DNA of 64,000 nucleotides, taken from assembly GCF_003335585.1 (NCBI RefSeq), contig NZ_QBFD01000005.1, positions 62,001 through 126,000 of the forward strand, given 5' to 3'. The stretch comes from Sulfitobacter sp. DFL-14 (GTDB lineage Bacteria > Pseudomonadota > Alphaproteobacteria > Rhodobacterales > Rhodobacteraceae). How positions within the stretch are numbered: the stretch's first letter is position 1; each line of letters starts with the position of its first letter. A program made the translations under genes and the position numbers. Below the pieces are notes generated by a model, which saw nothing but the letters and a program-made list of their open reading frames with translations, did no database searches and was not told where the DNA came from. Positions 52,523 to 61,184 of the stretch are shown one piece after another.

Positions 52523-53709
52523 AGTGTTTCCTCCTGAAATTTTACGCCGCATTGCCTTGCGAGCGGTATTTTTTTGCCTGTTTCAGCCGAGCTTAGGATC
52601 GCATGGCAAACTTCCAGACTCGCCCTGCCCCACGCTGCGGTTTGTGGCGGCGCTATATTTTTCCTGACAGCGGCCTCAAGGGCATCGATTACGGTTTTAC
52701 GTGGCGCGGCGTTAAGCGGTACTTCGATGTGCTTCCGCTCTGTGTCGCCAAAAATGTCGATACCGCCCGGGCGCAATCTCAGATCGGCACGGTCACACAG
52801 AATAAGGATCGGCCCAAAATGTTCGTTATTCTGAGCTGTTGGCGGCACGGTACCCGCTCCATATGTGCGGGTGGCCTTCAGCTTTGTCTCTGCCGCTGAG
52901 TCGAGCGTCTGCAGCGCACGGCGCGCTTCGCCATATTTCGCGGGATCTTTCATGCCTCCAAGTTCGGCCACATTGTCCATCCAGATATCGCTGTCGAAGT
53001 GCGCGTATCCCGAATAGGTCAATGACGCAAAGCTGCCACCTTCGAAATCCATCAAGGCAGAATACGCGCCCTCTGTCGGGCGCTCCCTATCCCATACACC
53101 GGTCATTGCCGTCACATTCTTCGCGCGGCCACCACAGAGCAGCCTAACGATATCAATCTGATGAACGCCTTGGCTGAACAGAACCCCGCCGCCTTCTTCG
53201 GTCCGCAGCTCTTCGGGGCGGCGCGGTCGATAGAGAAAGTCAGTATAATTGAACGCCTGCACCATCCGAACTGCACCGAATTCACCGCTCTCGATTATCT
53301 GCCGCGCCTGGAGAACTGACGGATCAAAGCTGTGACTGGGCCCGACGATCAGATGAACACCCGCGGATCTCGCAGCCTCCACCATCATGTCCGCATCTTC
53401 CATCGTAACAGAGAGCGGCTTGTCGACCAGAATATGCTTGCCTGCCGCAGCAAAGATAGCAACGTGCTCGGCGTGCATCTGATGCGGGGTCGCAATATAC
53501 ACGGCTTCAACCTCAGGGTCTTCGGCCATCTCTTCCACACAGCTATAGCCGCGCCCACCGAACTCTGCCTCAAATGCGGCACGGCTCTCGGAACGTGGAG
53601 CGGCGGCCGCGACCAACTTGACACGGGGATCGTTTTGGAAGGTTCGAAGCATCAGCACGAAGGCCCGCCCAAGCCCGGCAACACCGAGGCGAATAGGTTC
53701 AGAGGTCAA
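52519..53709 (-). CDS. pht4: Phthalate cis-4,5-dihydrodiol dehydrogenase (Gfo/Idh/MocA family)
   Basis: A 396-residue NAD-dependent oxidoreductase: a Rossmann fold with GVAGLGRAFVLM near the start, then the IATPHQMHAEH and DKPLSVT segments of the Gfo/Idh family. Pht4 of phthalate operons belongs to this family and oxidises the dihydrodiol to 4,5-dihydroxyphthalate. No ATG is available; TTG 53709 with AAGGGG nine bases upstream fits best (TTG 53715 is the alternative). It overlaps both neighbours. Confidence 0.8.
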   Translation of the reverse strand: MTSEPIRLGVAGLGRAFVLMLRTFQNDPRVKLVAAAAPRSESRAAFEAEFGGRGYSCVEEMAEDPEVEAVYIATPHQMHAEHVAIFAAAGKHILVDKPLSVTMEDADMMVEAARSAGVHLIVGPSHSFDPSVLQARQIIESGEFGAVRMVQAFNYTDFLYRPRRPEELRTEEGGGVLFSQGVHQIDIVRLLCGGRAKNVTAMTGVWDRERPTEGAYSALMDFEGGSFASLTYSGYAHFDSDIWMDNVAELGGMKDPAKYGEARRALQTLDSAAETKLKATRTYGAGTVPPTAQNNEHFGPILILCDRADLRLRPGGIDIFGDTERKHIEVPLNAAPRKTVIDALEAAVRKNIAPPQTAAWGRASLEVCHAILSSAETGKKIPLARQCGVKFQEETL

Positions 53710-54637
53710 GAACAAGATCCCCTTCTTCGGCCCGTGAAACGCAGATCATCACATAACTGTCTTTCTCTTCGTCCATCAGCACCATGTCCCGGTGATCGAC
53801 CTTCCCGGAGACGAGCCGGGTCTTGCAAGTACCGCAGGTACCGCTTTCGCAAGAACTCACGGTCGGCACACCACTTTCCCTCAGGGCTTCCAGTATGGAT
53901 CGATCTGCAGGGACCTCGATCGTTATGCCGGATTTCTCGAGCTTGACCTCGAATGGTTTGTCATCAGCGCGCACAACTTCGACAGGCTTGAAATCCTCAA
54001 AGATCACGCGACCTTCGGGCCAGTGTCCGGAAATGGCTTCGATCTCGTCAATCAGTGGTTGCGGTCCGCAGCAATAGACTTTCATGTCCTTGGGTTCTTC
54101 AAAGTGATCCCAGAAATCAAAAACCGCTTCGGGATCGCCGCCATCGTGGTGCAGTGTCAGCCGGTCGCCGAGCGTGGATTTCATCTCTTCAAGAAACGCT
54201 GTGTCGGCCTCGCCCCTTGTGCAATAAATTACCTCAAAAGGCTTAAACTCGCGCAATAGTTGCTGAGACATAGCGTAAATTGGCGTGACACCAATACCAC
54301 CCGCGATGAGAAGGTAGTTCTTCGCATCGGTCAGCTCAAAGGTATTTTCCGGGACCTCAACTTGTAGCTCGGTCCCCTCTTGCGCATCGTCATGCATAGA
54401 CATCGATCCGCCGCGACCATTAATTTCACGCTTCAGGGCGATCTTGTATACTTCGGGGTCTTTCCCGTCATTGACAAGCGAGTATCTTCGCATCGCACCG
54501 GACGGTGTCTGTACGGTTATATGGGCACCTGCCGTGAAGGACGGGAGCTTCTCTCCGTCAGCGGGTGCCAGCGTAAATTCACAAATGTGCTCGGTCAGTT
54601 GGCGCCTTTCGGCAACGGTCATCTTCAGGGCATCCAT
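53699..54637 (-). CDS. pht2: Phthalate dioxygenase reductase
   Basis: A 312-residue reductase in the phthalate-dioxygenase-reductase order. A flavin-binding barrel (RRYSLVND, about residues 50-57) is followed by a nucleotide-binding domain (AGGIGVTP and YCCGPQPL). A C-terminal plant-type [2Fe-2S] domain has Cys263, Cys268, Cys271 and Cys299. It passes electrons from NADH to the Rieske oxygenase encoded at 42279. The start ATG 54637 has AGGACGGG upstream. It is the first gene of the operon. Confidence 0.9.
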   Translation of the reverse strand: MDALKMTVAERRQLTEHICEFTLAPADGEKLPSFTAGAHITVQTPSGAMRRYSLVNDGKDPEVYKIALKREINGRGGSMSMHDDAQEGTELQVEVPENTFELTDAKNYLLIAGGIGVTPIYAMSQQLLREFKPFEVIYCTRGEADTAFLEEMKSTLGDRLTLHHDGGDPEAVFDFWDHFEEPKDMKVYCCGPQPLIDEIEAISGHWPEGRVIFEDFKPVEVVRADDKPFEVKLEKSGITIEVPADRSILEALRESGVPTVSSCESGTCGTCKTRLVSGKVDHRDMVLMDEEKDSYVMICVSRAEEGDLVLDL

Positions 54638-54699
54638 ATTCCCGTCCTCTTTTCTAGGTCGCCAATTCTGATAGGCTTTGATCCATTCACAGAACAAAT

Positions 54700-54724
54700 A
54701 ATTAGATAACTAAGTTGTTGTCAA
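54700..54724 (-). promoter_or_regulatory. Reductase operon promoter with operator
   Basis: On the minus strand TTGACA (54719-54724) is followed by an operator read from the plus strand as AATTAG-ATAA-CTAAGT (54700-54715), sitting between -35 and the presumed -10 (ATTATT/TATTTG). One arm is perfect, the other has one mismatch against ACTTAG. The arrangement copies the dioxygenase promoter at 43602. Confidence 0.78.
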
Positions 54725-55045
54725 GATTAGACATGAACAGAATTGCACGGCGGCACAGGTTGAATAAAATTAAGAACAATTGCAGGTGCTTACGCAATCG
54801 AAAGGCCCCATTCCTTTTGTTCTTGCCGGTACGAATGTTGGATATCGACGCCACCACCCGTGTGGAGTCGTAGGTGAGGTGACGAGATCTCGCCCGTTAG
54901 ACCAAGGCGTTAGCGTCTGGCCGCTTGTTCTGGAATGATCGAAGCATGAACCCGTTTCAGCGTCGTTGATACAACAATCAAATTAGCTGACCAGCATGAC
55001 GACCTATAATTATTGTACATTGCTACACGCCGACGTCACAAAGGC
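54725..55045. other. Intergenic stretch without a supported gene
   Basis: About 320 bp between the reductase promoter and the broken IclR-like gene. I see no open frame with credible start and composition, no RNA gene and no clear repeat. It is near insertion-sequence remnants and may be residual sequence. Confidence 0.4.
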
Positions 55046-55490
55046 TTAGCTTTGGGCGCGCACCTCTTCAACCAGATCAAGCAGCCGTGAGCAGATCATC
55101 TCTGCCTTGTCCGTGATACGGGAGGTTGGGCCGTGCACACCGACACCAAGGAGGCGGCGATGCCCTTCCGGAACAGGGATCAGGGCTGAGACCATAGAGG
55201 CGTTCCAGTGGGCCGTACCCATGAGCAGATCCTTTGCATGCAAAACGGAGACTTCACGTTCGCGATGTTCTTTGATTGTAGCTAGGAACTCAGATTCAGG
55301 TAACGAGTTGGGTTCTATCAATTGAGTTTTTACACTGCATCGATAAAGGTTGCGGGCTTCAGCAAGTGAGGCGCGGCTTAGCATGAGCCAACCAATTCCG
55401 TTCTGGATCATCAACCGCCTCGTACCGGCCGTAATATGCGAGTTCATTCCCTCGTAACGGTGCAGCGAAACAATATGAACCGCCCCTTGT
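55046..55490 (-). pseudogene. C-terminal remnant of an IclR-family regulator
   Basis: Only the effector-binding half of an IclR regulator remains. The frame is open from about 55515 and reads GAVHIVSLHRYEGM, then AGTRRLMIQNGIGW and ends VEEVRAQS. The DNA-binding half is missing, and the coding frame ends where the IS3-type remnant begins. It may once have controlled the phthalate or pca genes. The exact upstream limit is uncertain. Confidence 0.7.
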
Positions 55491-55516
55491 TTGCCGGAGA
55501 ACGTTTGGTTCGAATG

Positions 55517-55645
55517 TTAGGCTGCTTTTTCATTTGGGTTCAAGGTTGCATGGAACATCTCCTCTGCTTCATGCGGCGTGACATATCCGATGGCGCTGTG
55601 CAGGCGCTTGGTGTTGTACCAATCGACCCATTTCAGCGTTTCCCG
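55517..55645 (-). mobile_element. C-terminal remnant of an IS3-family transposase
   Basis: Reading the minus strand, the sequence encodes ETLKWVDWYNTKRLHS followed by AIGYVTPHEAEEMFH and NPNEKAA-stop (TAA at 55517-55519). This is the end of the integrase-type OrfB of IS3 elements, including the last part of the DDE domain. The rest of the element is absent, so it is a dead fragment. Confidence 0.85.
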
Positions 55646-55697
55646 GCTTTGTTGATGGCGTGGATGCCCCCACCTACCGGCATCGTAGTGTGCCACA

Positions 55698-55719
55698 GTG
55701 ATGTTTCAGAAAACATCAC
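55698..55719. repeat. Perfect hairpin ahead of the IS110 remnant
   Basis: GTGATGTTT (55698-55706) and AAACATCAC (55711-55719) pair perfectly around a 4-nt CAGA loop. It lies just upstream of the IS110 start codon and may be part of that element's end or leader. Confidence 0.55.
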
Positions 55720-55736
55720 TCAAAGGGAGAGCATCC

Positions 55737-55840
55737 ATGTCAGAAGTTAGCATAATCGGCATAGACCTTGCAAAGCGCGTGTGTCAACTTCACGGGGCTT
55801 GCGCAAACGGAGCCGTTATTTTTGAACCTCTTCAATTAGG
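55737..55840 (+). mobile_element. N-terminal remnant of an IS110-family transposase
   Basis: From ATG 55737, with GGGAGA upstream, the frame reads MSEVSIIGIDLAKRVCQLHGA, the conserved start of IS110-type transposases with the first catalytic Asp (GIDLAK). Similarity is lost after about residue 30 and the frame ends at 55916 in unrelated sequence, so only the 5' end remains. Confidence 0.78.
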
Positions 55841-55926
55841 GGGCGGAGCAACAGGTGCATGGCTGAGTGCGGTTTGTGAATTGCTCGTGCAAAAAAAAAG
55901 GAATTTACGGAGTTGATGAACAATTT

Positions 55927-56691
55927 CTACAGAATCCGCCTTAGCCCCGCTTGAACCATCAGAAGCTTCGGAAGAATTGTTTCAATCAATCCTTCTGCGG
56001 GTTCTGGAATTGCGGCCATTCCTGTGTTCAATGCCGCGACAACATTGCTCCTCTGGTCAAAAAGAGGCACGGCGATCGAGCGCAAACCAATTTCGACTTC
56101 TTGGTCGATGATAGCATAGTGTTGTTCCCGGCTTAAATCCACGCACGCCATAACGTCGACGGGGTCTGTGATGCTGTGAACGGTTCGTGGCGTCAGGTCC
56201 GAAGCTTCAACAATTGCCTCTGCTTCTTGGCGCGGCAAAGCTGCCAAAAGCACCCGCCCCATTGATGTGCAATGGGCAGGAAGGCGGGAGCCCGGCATAA
56301 GCCCGATGGACATCACCCGCTTTTGCGCGGCGCGTGCAAGATAGACAATTTCGGTGCCGTCTAGGATAGAAACCGAGCAGCTTTCGCCGATCTGATCGGT
56401 AAGTTGATCCAGCCATGGCTGTACCAGTTGTGGCAAAGGCAATGATGCAATAGCGCCCAACCCCAATCGCAGAGCGCGTGGTGTCAGCGTAAAAAATTTG
56501 CCGTCATAGTCGGCGTAGCCTTGGGAATGCAAAGTAAGGAGGCAACGCCGCGCCGTAGCTCGATCCAAGCCAGATTGTTTGGATACATCTGTAATCGAAA
56601 GCTTGGGCGTTTCTGCACCGAAGCATTCAAGAACATGTAGCCCTTTGGCCAAAGAGGAGATTGTATCAGGAGATTTGTTCGCCATGCGCAT
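55927..56691 (-). CDS. pcaR: IclR-family regulator of the PcaR/PcaU type
   Basis: A 254-residue IclR protein with an N-terminal winged helix (ISSLAKGLHVLECF, ITDVSKQSGLDRATARRCLL) and the effector domain (GSRLPAHCTSMGRVLLA). It matches the PcaR/PcaU/PobR group, which senses aromatic acids or beta-ketoadipate. The start is taken at ATG 56691 (MRMANKSP); ATG 56685 is also possible. It is divergent from pcaIJF, with an 11-bp inverted repeat covering its start. Confidence 0.85.
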   Translation of the reverse strand: MRMANKSPDTISSLAKGLHVLECFGAETPKLSITDVSKQSGLDRATARRCLLTLHSQGYADYDGKFFTLTPRALRLGLGAIASLPLPQLVQPWLDQLTDQIGESCSVSILDGTEIVYLARAAQKRVMSIGLMPGSRLPAHCTSMGRVLLAALPRQEAEAIVEASDLTPRTVHSITDPVDVMACVDLSREQHYAIIDQEVEIGLRSIAVPLFDQRSNVVAALNTGMAAIPEPAEGLIETILPKLLMVQAGLRRIL

Positions 56692-56711
56692 CACTATGTT
56701 CGCATGGCGAA
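56678..56711. promoter_or_regulatory. Long inverted repeat at the pcaR start, likely PcaR operator
   Basis: TTCGCCATGCG (56678-56688) and CGCATGGCGAA (56701-56711) are perfect 11-bp arms separated by 12 nt. They span the first codons of pcaR and face pcaI. IclR-type Pca regulators bind similar repeated boxes in the regulator-to-structural-gene gap, so autoregulation and control of pcaIJF are likely. Confidence 0.65.
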
Positions 56712-56789
56712 TAAAGATCAAGATGCGCACAAACAGTTTCGCGTAAGCGACAGAACGATCTACATCGGCAACAAGAAAAGGAGTGTTTC

Positions 56790-57509
56790 ATGGACAAAAC
56801 CATCCCTAACTTGGAAAAGGCGATTTCCGAAATCCCCGACGGCGCGCAGATCATGATCGGCGGTTTCGGCGGTTCTGGCGCACCAATCGAGCTGATCCAC
56901 GCATTGATCGACCGCTTTCGTGCAACTGGCAGCCCAAAGAATGTCACTGTAATTAACAACAATGCCGGAAACGGATTTATCGGCATCGCAGCCATGATCA
57001 AAGCTGGAATGGTTGGCAAGATGATCTGCTCGTTTCCGCGCAGTTCCAACGCAGAAGCGTTTAATGAGAAGTATCTTGCTGGCGATATTAAACTAGAACT
57101 CGTGCCGCAAGGGACTTTGGCCGAACGCATTCGTGCGGCTGGGGCGGGCATTCCTGCGTTTTATACGCCGTCATCCTTTGGCACCGAACTCGCGAACGGC
57201 AAGCCAACTGAGGAATTCGAGGGAAAAAGGTATGTGCGAGAGCGCTGGCTAAAGGCGGACTTCGCTTTAATCAAAGGTCAAGAAGGCGACACTGTCGGAA
57301 ACTTAACCTATCGCCTCGCAGGGCGGAACTTTAATCCGCTGATGGCCATGGCCGCTGACAAGACCATCGCGCAGGTAACCGTATTGGGTGCTGCTGGAAC
57401 CATAAACCCAGAGCAAGTGATAACGCCCGGCATCTTTGTCGATGCGGTGGTTGAGGTTTCAAATCCTCAGCAAGAAGAAGTGCTCGTGCGCACAGGAGTG
57501 GTTCACTGA
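56790..57509 (+). CDS. pcaI: 3-oxoadipate CoA-transferase subunit A
   Basis: A 239-residue alpha subunit of a family I CoA-transferase, with the N-terminal GGFGGSGAPIELI and VINNNAGNGF segments. With PcaJ it moves CoA from succinyl-CoA to beta-ketoadipate. AAAAGGAG precedes ATG 56790. It overlaps pcaJ by 1 bp (TGATG). Confidence 0.95.
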   Translation: MDKTIPNLEKAISEIPDGAQIMIGGFGGSGAPIELIHALIDRFRATGSPKNVTVINNNAGNGFIGIAAMIKAGMVGKMICSFPRSSNAEAFNEKYLAGDIKLELVPQGTLAERIRAAGAGIPAFYTPSSFGTELANGKPTEEFEGKRYVRERWLKADFALIKGQEGDTVGNLTYRLAGRNFNPLMAMAADKTIAQVTVLGAAGTINPEQVITPGIFVDAVVEVSNPQQEEVLVRTGVVH

Positions 57510-58201
57510 TGACTGATTTCAACATTCCCGATGTAGCCCTATCCAACGCTCAAATTGCGTGGCGCGCGGCCCAAGACATCGAAGACGGTTCATATGTGAA
57601 CCTTGGCATCGGTTTCCCTGAGATGATCGCCAAGTTCCAACCCGATGGTCGCGATGTTACCTATCACACTGAAAATGGCGTTTTGGGTTTTGGCAAAGCG
57701 CCGCTTGAAGGCGAGGAAGATTGGGACCTGATCAATGCAGGGAAAAAGGCGATTACGTTAAAGCCCGGCGCTTCGTTTTTTCATCATGCTGACAGTTTCG
57801 CGATGGTTCGCGGCGGGCACCTCGATTTGGCTGTTTTGGGAGCCTATCAGATTGCACAGAACGGCGATCTGGCAAATTGGCGTGTCGGTTCAAAGGGCGT
57901 GCCTGCCGTCGGCGGTGCGATGGATTTGGTCCATGGCGCAAAACGGGTCGCTGTTGTCACCGATCATGTCACCAAAGACGGTAAGCCCAAGTTAGTCGAA
58001 TCCTGCACCTTCCCACTTACTGGTGTGGGATGTGTAACGCGGGTTTATACCTCACTGGCTGTAATAGACATTGCGGATGGTAAATTCGTTTTGAAAGAAA
58101 AATTGCCGGCGGTCACCCTAGCTCAATTGCAATCGGTGACGGGTGCGACACTGCACATTGATGGCGAAGTTGCCGACCTTATTGTTCCTGAGGATTTGTA
58201 A
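57509..58201 (+). CDS. pcaJ: 3-oxoadipate CoA-transferase subunit B
   Basis: A 230-residue beta subunit with NLGIGFPEMIAKF and the catalytic glutamate in TENGVLGFG. It forms the transferase with PcaI. Tight coupling with pcaI upstream and pcaF immediately downstream indicates one transcript. Confidence 0.95.
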   Translation: MTDFNIPDVALSNAQIAWRAAQDIEDGSYVNLGIGFPEMIAKFQPDGRDVTYHTENGVLGFGKAPLEGEEDWDLINAGKKAITLKPGASFFHHADSFAMVRGGHLDLAVLGAYQIAQNGDLANWRVGSKGVPAVGGAMDLVHGAKRVAVVTDHVTKDGKPKLVESCTFPLTGVGCVTRVYTSLAVIDIADGKFVLKEKLPAVTLAQLQSVTGATLHIDGEVADLIVPEDL

Positions 58202-59401
58202 ATGACTGACGTTTATATCTGCGATTACATCCGCACACCGATTGGCCGATATGGCGGCGCTTTGTCAACTGTGCGCGCCGACGATCTGGGTGCAATTCCG
58301 CTAAAGGCTTTGGCTGAACGCAACCCTAAAATGGACCTATCTGCTATTGATGAAGTAATTTTTGGCTGTGCCAATCAAGCGGGCGAAGACAACCGCAACG
58401 TCGCTCGTATGTCTTTGCTGTTGGCAGGCTATCCGGATTGCGTCCCTGGCACGACGATGAACCGGCTCTGCGGCTCAGGCATGGACGCGGTGATAACTGC
58501 GGCGCGTGCCATTAAGGCAGGCGAGGCCGAATTGATCGTCGCAGGCGGTGTCGAATCCATGTCACGTGCGCCGTTTGTAATGCCTAAGGCAGAAACCGCG
58601 TATTCCCGCGCAAACACCGTCCATGACACAACCATTGGCTGGCGCTTCGTTAACCCAGTGATGAAAAAGCTATATGGCGTCGATTCCATGCCCGAAACTG
58701 GGGAGAATGTTGCCGAAGATTTTGGCATTACCCGCGCAGATCAAGATCATTTTGCACTGCGATCACAGCACAACGCAGGCGCCGCGATAGCGCAAGGGCG
58801 TTTTGCCAAAGAGATCACACCGGTAAGCGTTCCGCAGCGCAGAGGCGACCCAATTATCGTGTCCGAGGACGAACATCCGCGGCCATCAACCACGTTGGCA
58901 GATCTCCAAAAGCTGAAGACCTTCGTCAAGGCTGACGGAACCGTGACAGCCGGGAATGCCTCTGGTGTGAACGACGGCGCTGCGGCGCTCATCCTTGCCA
59001 GCGAAGACGCGGTGAAAAAGCATGGGCTGAACCCAATCGCCAAGGTATTAGGCGGCGCTTCTGCTGGTGTCGCGCCACGCATCATGGGTTTTGGCCCCGC
59101 GCCTGCGTCGCATAAATTGATGGCACGGCTTGGTCTGACGGTGAACGATTTTGCGGTCATCGAACTGAACGAAGCTTTTGCCTCACAGGGGTTGGCCACA
59201 TTGCGTGATCTGGGCATTGCTGACGATGACGCTCGTGTAAATCGTAACGGCGGCGCGATTGCGTTGGGGCATCCGTTGGGCATGTCGGGTGCGAGGATCA
59301 CCGGCACAGCGATGCTGGACCTTAGAACTGGTGAAAAATCTTTATCGACCATGTGTATTGGGGTCGGCCAAGGTATCGCAATCGCCTTGGAAGCCGTCTA
59401 G
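58202..59401 (+). CDS. pcaF: 3-oxoadipyl-CoA thiolase
   Basis: A 399-residue thiolase with all catalytic parts: nucleophile cysteine in NRLCGSGMDA, His in GHPLGMSGAR and the second cysteine in STMCIGVGQG. It cleaves beta-ketoadipyl-CoA to succinyl-CoA and acetyl-CoA, the end of the pathway. The intact cysteines contrast with the thiolase-fold proteins at 9016 and 18655. It starts directly after the pcaJ stop. Confidence 0.95.
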   Translation: MTDVYICDYIRTPIGRYGGALSTVRADDLGAIPLKALAERNPKMDLSAIDEVIFGCANQAGEDNRNVARMSLLLAGYPDCVPGTTMNRLCGSGMDAVITAARAIKAGEAELIVAGGVESMSRAPFVMPKAETAYSRANTVHDTTIGWRFVNPVMKKLYGVDSMPETGENVAEDFGITRADQDHFALRSQHNAGAAIAQGRFAKEITPVSVPQRRGDPIIVSEDEHPRPSTTLADLQKLKTFVKADGTVTAGNASGVNDGAAALILASEDAVKKHGLNPIAKVLGGASAGVAPRIMGFGPAPASHKLMARLGLTVNDFAVIELNEAFASQGLATLRDLGIADDDARVNRNGGAIALGHPLGMSGARITGTAMLDLRTGEKSLSTMCIGVGQGIAIALEAV

Positions 59402-59411
59402 AATAATTGCA

Positions 59412-60326
59412 TCAGCGAGCAGTATTAAGTGCCGCCCGCTGATGCAGCAATACCGCCAATAGAGTCGCCAAGCTGTTCTGGCCAGCGCCGGTCTTGCGCG
59501 TCAACCCAATTGCGCCTGACAAATAGTCGACCTTTAAATCCATGGCGACAAGGCTGCCGTTTTTCAGCTCACGCGCAACGACACCCTTTGAGATAAACCA
59601 CAACATATTCGAACGTTCCAGCATTGTCAGTGCGACTGGTAAAGCTACGGTTTCGAGCGCCGGACGCAGATCAGACAGACCCATGGCTGACAGATACTGA
59701 TCTACAGATTGTCGAATGATGGCGCCCGGGTTGGGCAGGATAAGCGGGTATTCCGTAAGCATCTGAACCGGTTTAAGGCCAAGTGCCGGATGATCAGCGC
59801 GCGCGACCAATTCGATAGGTTCGTCATAGAGGTGTTCAAACGACAAGCCTGGCATATCCTTTGAATTGGGCATGCGGCCTATCATAAGATCAATCTTCCC
59901 AGAACGGAGCATGTCGATCAGATAGTGATTTGGACCGGTAAGCACACCAATGCGCGCGTCAGGACGCTGATCATAAAACTCCAATGCGACCGAAGGAAAA
60001 AATCCGCCGGCCACAGTGGGCAACACCCCCGCTTTGACCAGATCCGTATGCGACGGGGCGCTAAGCACCCGACACCCGGCCTCGAGGCTTTGTAGTGACG
60101 CCTTTGCATGGCGGCGAAAAACCTCACCACCCGTTGTTAGAATAGCGCGTCGCCCTGTACGCTCGAATAATTGGCATCCAAGCTGCCCCTCAAGATCGGA
60201 CAAGGTTTTGGACATCGCAGGTTGCGACACATGCTGCGCCCGCGCTGCGCCCGAAATCGTTCCTGTCTCCGCAATTGCGAGGAATGCCTCAAGGTGACGG
60301 AGCTTTAGATCTCTTGGTATATTCAT
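59412..60326 (-). CDS. pcaQ: LysR-type regulator PcaQ
   Basis: A 304-residue LysR regulator. The N-terminal helix-turn-helix reads LRHLEAFLAIAETGTISGAARA and QHVSQPAMSKTLSDLE, with the usual effector domain behind. Closely placed and divergent from pcaD, it fits PcaQ, which activates pcaDCHGB in response to beta-carboxy-cis,cis-muconate or gamma-carboxymuconolactone. It is convergent with pcaF. Confidence 0.9.
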   Translation of the reverse strand: MNIPRDLKLRHLEAFLAIAETGTISGAARAQHVSQPAMSKTLSDLEGQLGCQLFERTGRRAILTTGGEVFRRHAKASLQSLEAGCRVLSAPSHTDLVKAGVLPTVAGGFFPSVALEFYDQRPDARIGVLTGPNHYLIDMLRSGKIDLMIGRMPNSKDMPGLSFEHLYDEPIELVARADHPALGLKPVQMLTEYPLILPNPGAIIRQSVDQYLSAMGLSDLRPALETVALPVALTMLERSNMLWFISKGVVARELKNGSLVAMDLKVDYLSGAIGLTRKTGAGQNSLATLLAVLLHQRAALNTAR

Positions 60327-60401
60327 TTGATTATACCTTTAGCATAGTTTTGTATTTTTTCCATGCTTTTAATTATGGCACATTAACATCAGGAGGAACC
60401 A
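60327..60401. promoter_or_regulatory. Divergent pcaQ-pcaD promoter region
   Basis: A 75-bp AT-rich gap between the divergent pcaQ and pcaD starts. AGGAGGAACC ends it as the pcaD ribosome binding site. An imperfect dyad (ATACC-N6-ATAG, about 60331-60346) could be the LysR site, but I cannot match the known PcaQ box with confidence. Confidence 0.5.
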
Positions 60402-61184
60402 ATGCACGCACTAGATTTAGAGTGGGGCACCATGCATCTGAGCCTATCAAATGGCGACGGACCCACCCTCGTTTTCCTGAATTCGCTGGGCACCGATCTT
60501 CGTATGTGGGATGCGGTTTGCGCCCTATTGCCCACTGATTGGGCCACGCTGCGGATGGACAAGCGTGGGCATGGGCTTTCAGATACAGCGCCTGACAGCT
60601 ACAGTATTCCCGATTTGGCAAAAGACGTATTGGCCGCAATGGACAACGTTGGCATCAACCGCGCAGTCGTAGTTGGCTGTTCGATTGGCGGCTTGATTGC
60701 ACAGCATATCGCCTTGATGGCACCCGAGCGGGTCTTGGGGTTGGTATTGTCCAACACAGCGCCAAAGCTGGGCTCCGCTGAGGATTGGCTTGCGCGTATT
60801 GAGATGATCAATGAAAGTGGTATGCGCGCTGTGGCAGAGGGCATTTTGCCGCGTTGGTTTGGGCCCGAGTTTCTCATGAAACCAGAGGCCAACCTATGGC
60901 GCACGCTGCTCGCACGCACTGACCAGGCGGGATACGTTGCCACCTGTAACGCGATTGCAGGCACTGACATAACAGAACAACTGAGTGAGATTGCGGCACC
61001 TGCGCTGGTTTTTGCAGGACAACACGATTTGGCCACTCCGCCGAACGTCGTTGCGGAGCTAGCAGCTGCCCTACCCGACGCCGATCTGATCTCCTTTGAA
61101 ACGACGGGGCACTTGCCCGCGATTGAAGCGCCGGATGCACTTGTCGATGCACTCATTAATTTTGTTAAAAGGATTACCCCATGA
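60402..61184 (+). CDS. pcaD: 3-oxoadipate enol-lactone hydrolase
   Basis: A 260-residue alpha/beta hydrolase. The nucleophile elbow is GCSIGG (Ser), and the catalytic His lies in ETTGHLPAIEAP. It hydrolyses beta-ketoadipate enol-lactone to beta-ketoadipate. AGGAGGA precedes ATG 60402. Its stop overlaps pcaC (ATGA). Confidence 0.93.
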   Translation: MHALDLEWGTMHLSLSNGDGPTLVFLNSLGTDLRMWDAVCALLPTDWATLRMDKRGHGLSDTAPDSYSIPDLAKDVLAAMDNVGINRAVVVGCSIGGLIAQHIALMAPERVLGLVLSNTAPKLGSAEDWLARIEMINESGMRAVAEGILPRWFGPEFLMKPEANLWRTLLARTDQAGYVATCNAIAGTDITEQLSEIAAPALVFAGQHDLATPPNVVAELAAALPDADLISFETTGHLPAIEAPDALVDALINFVKRITP

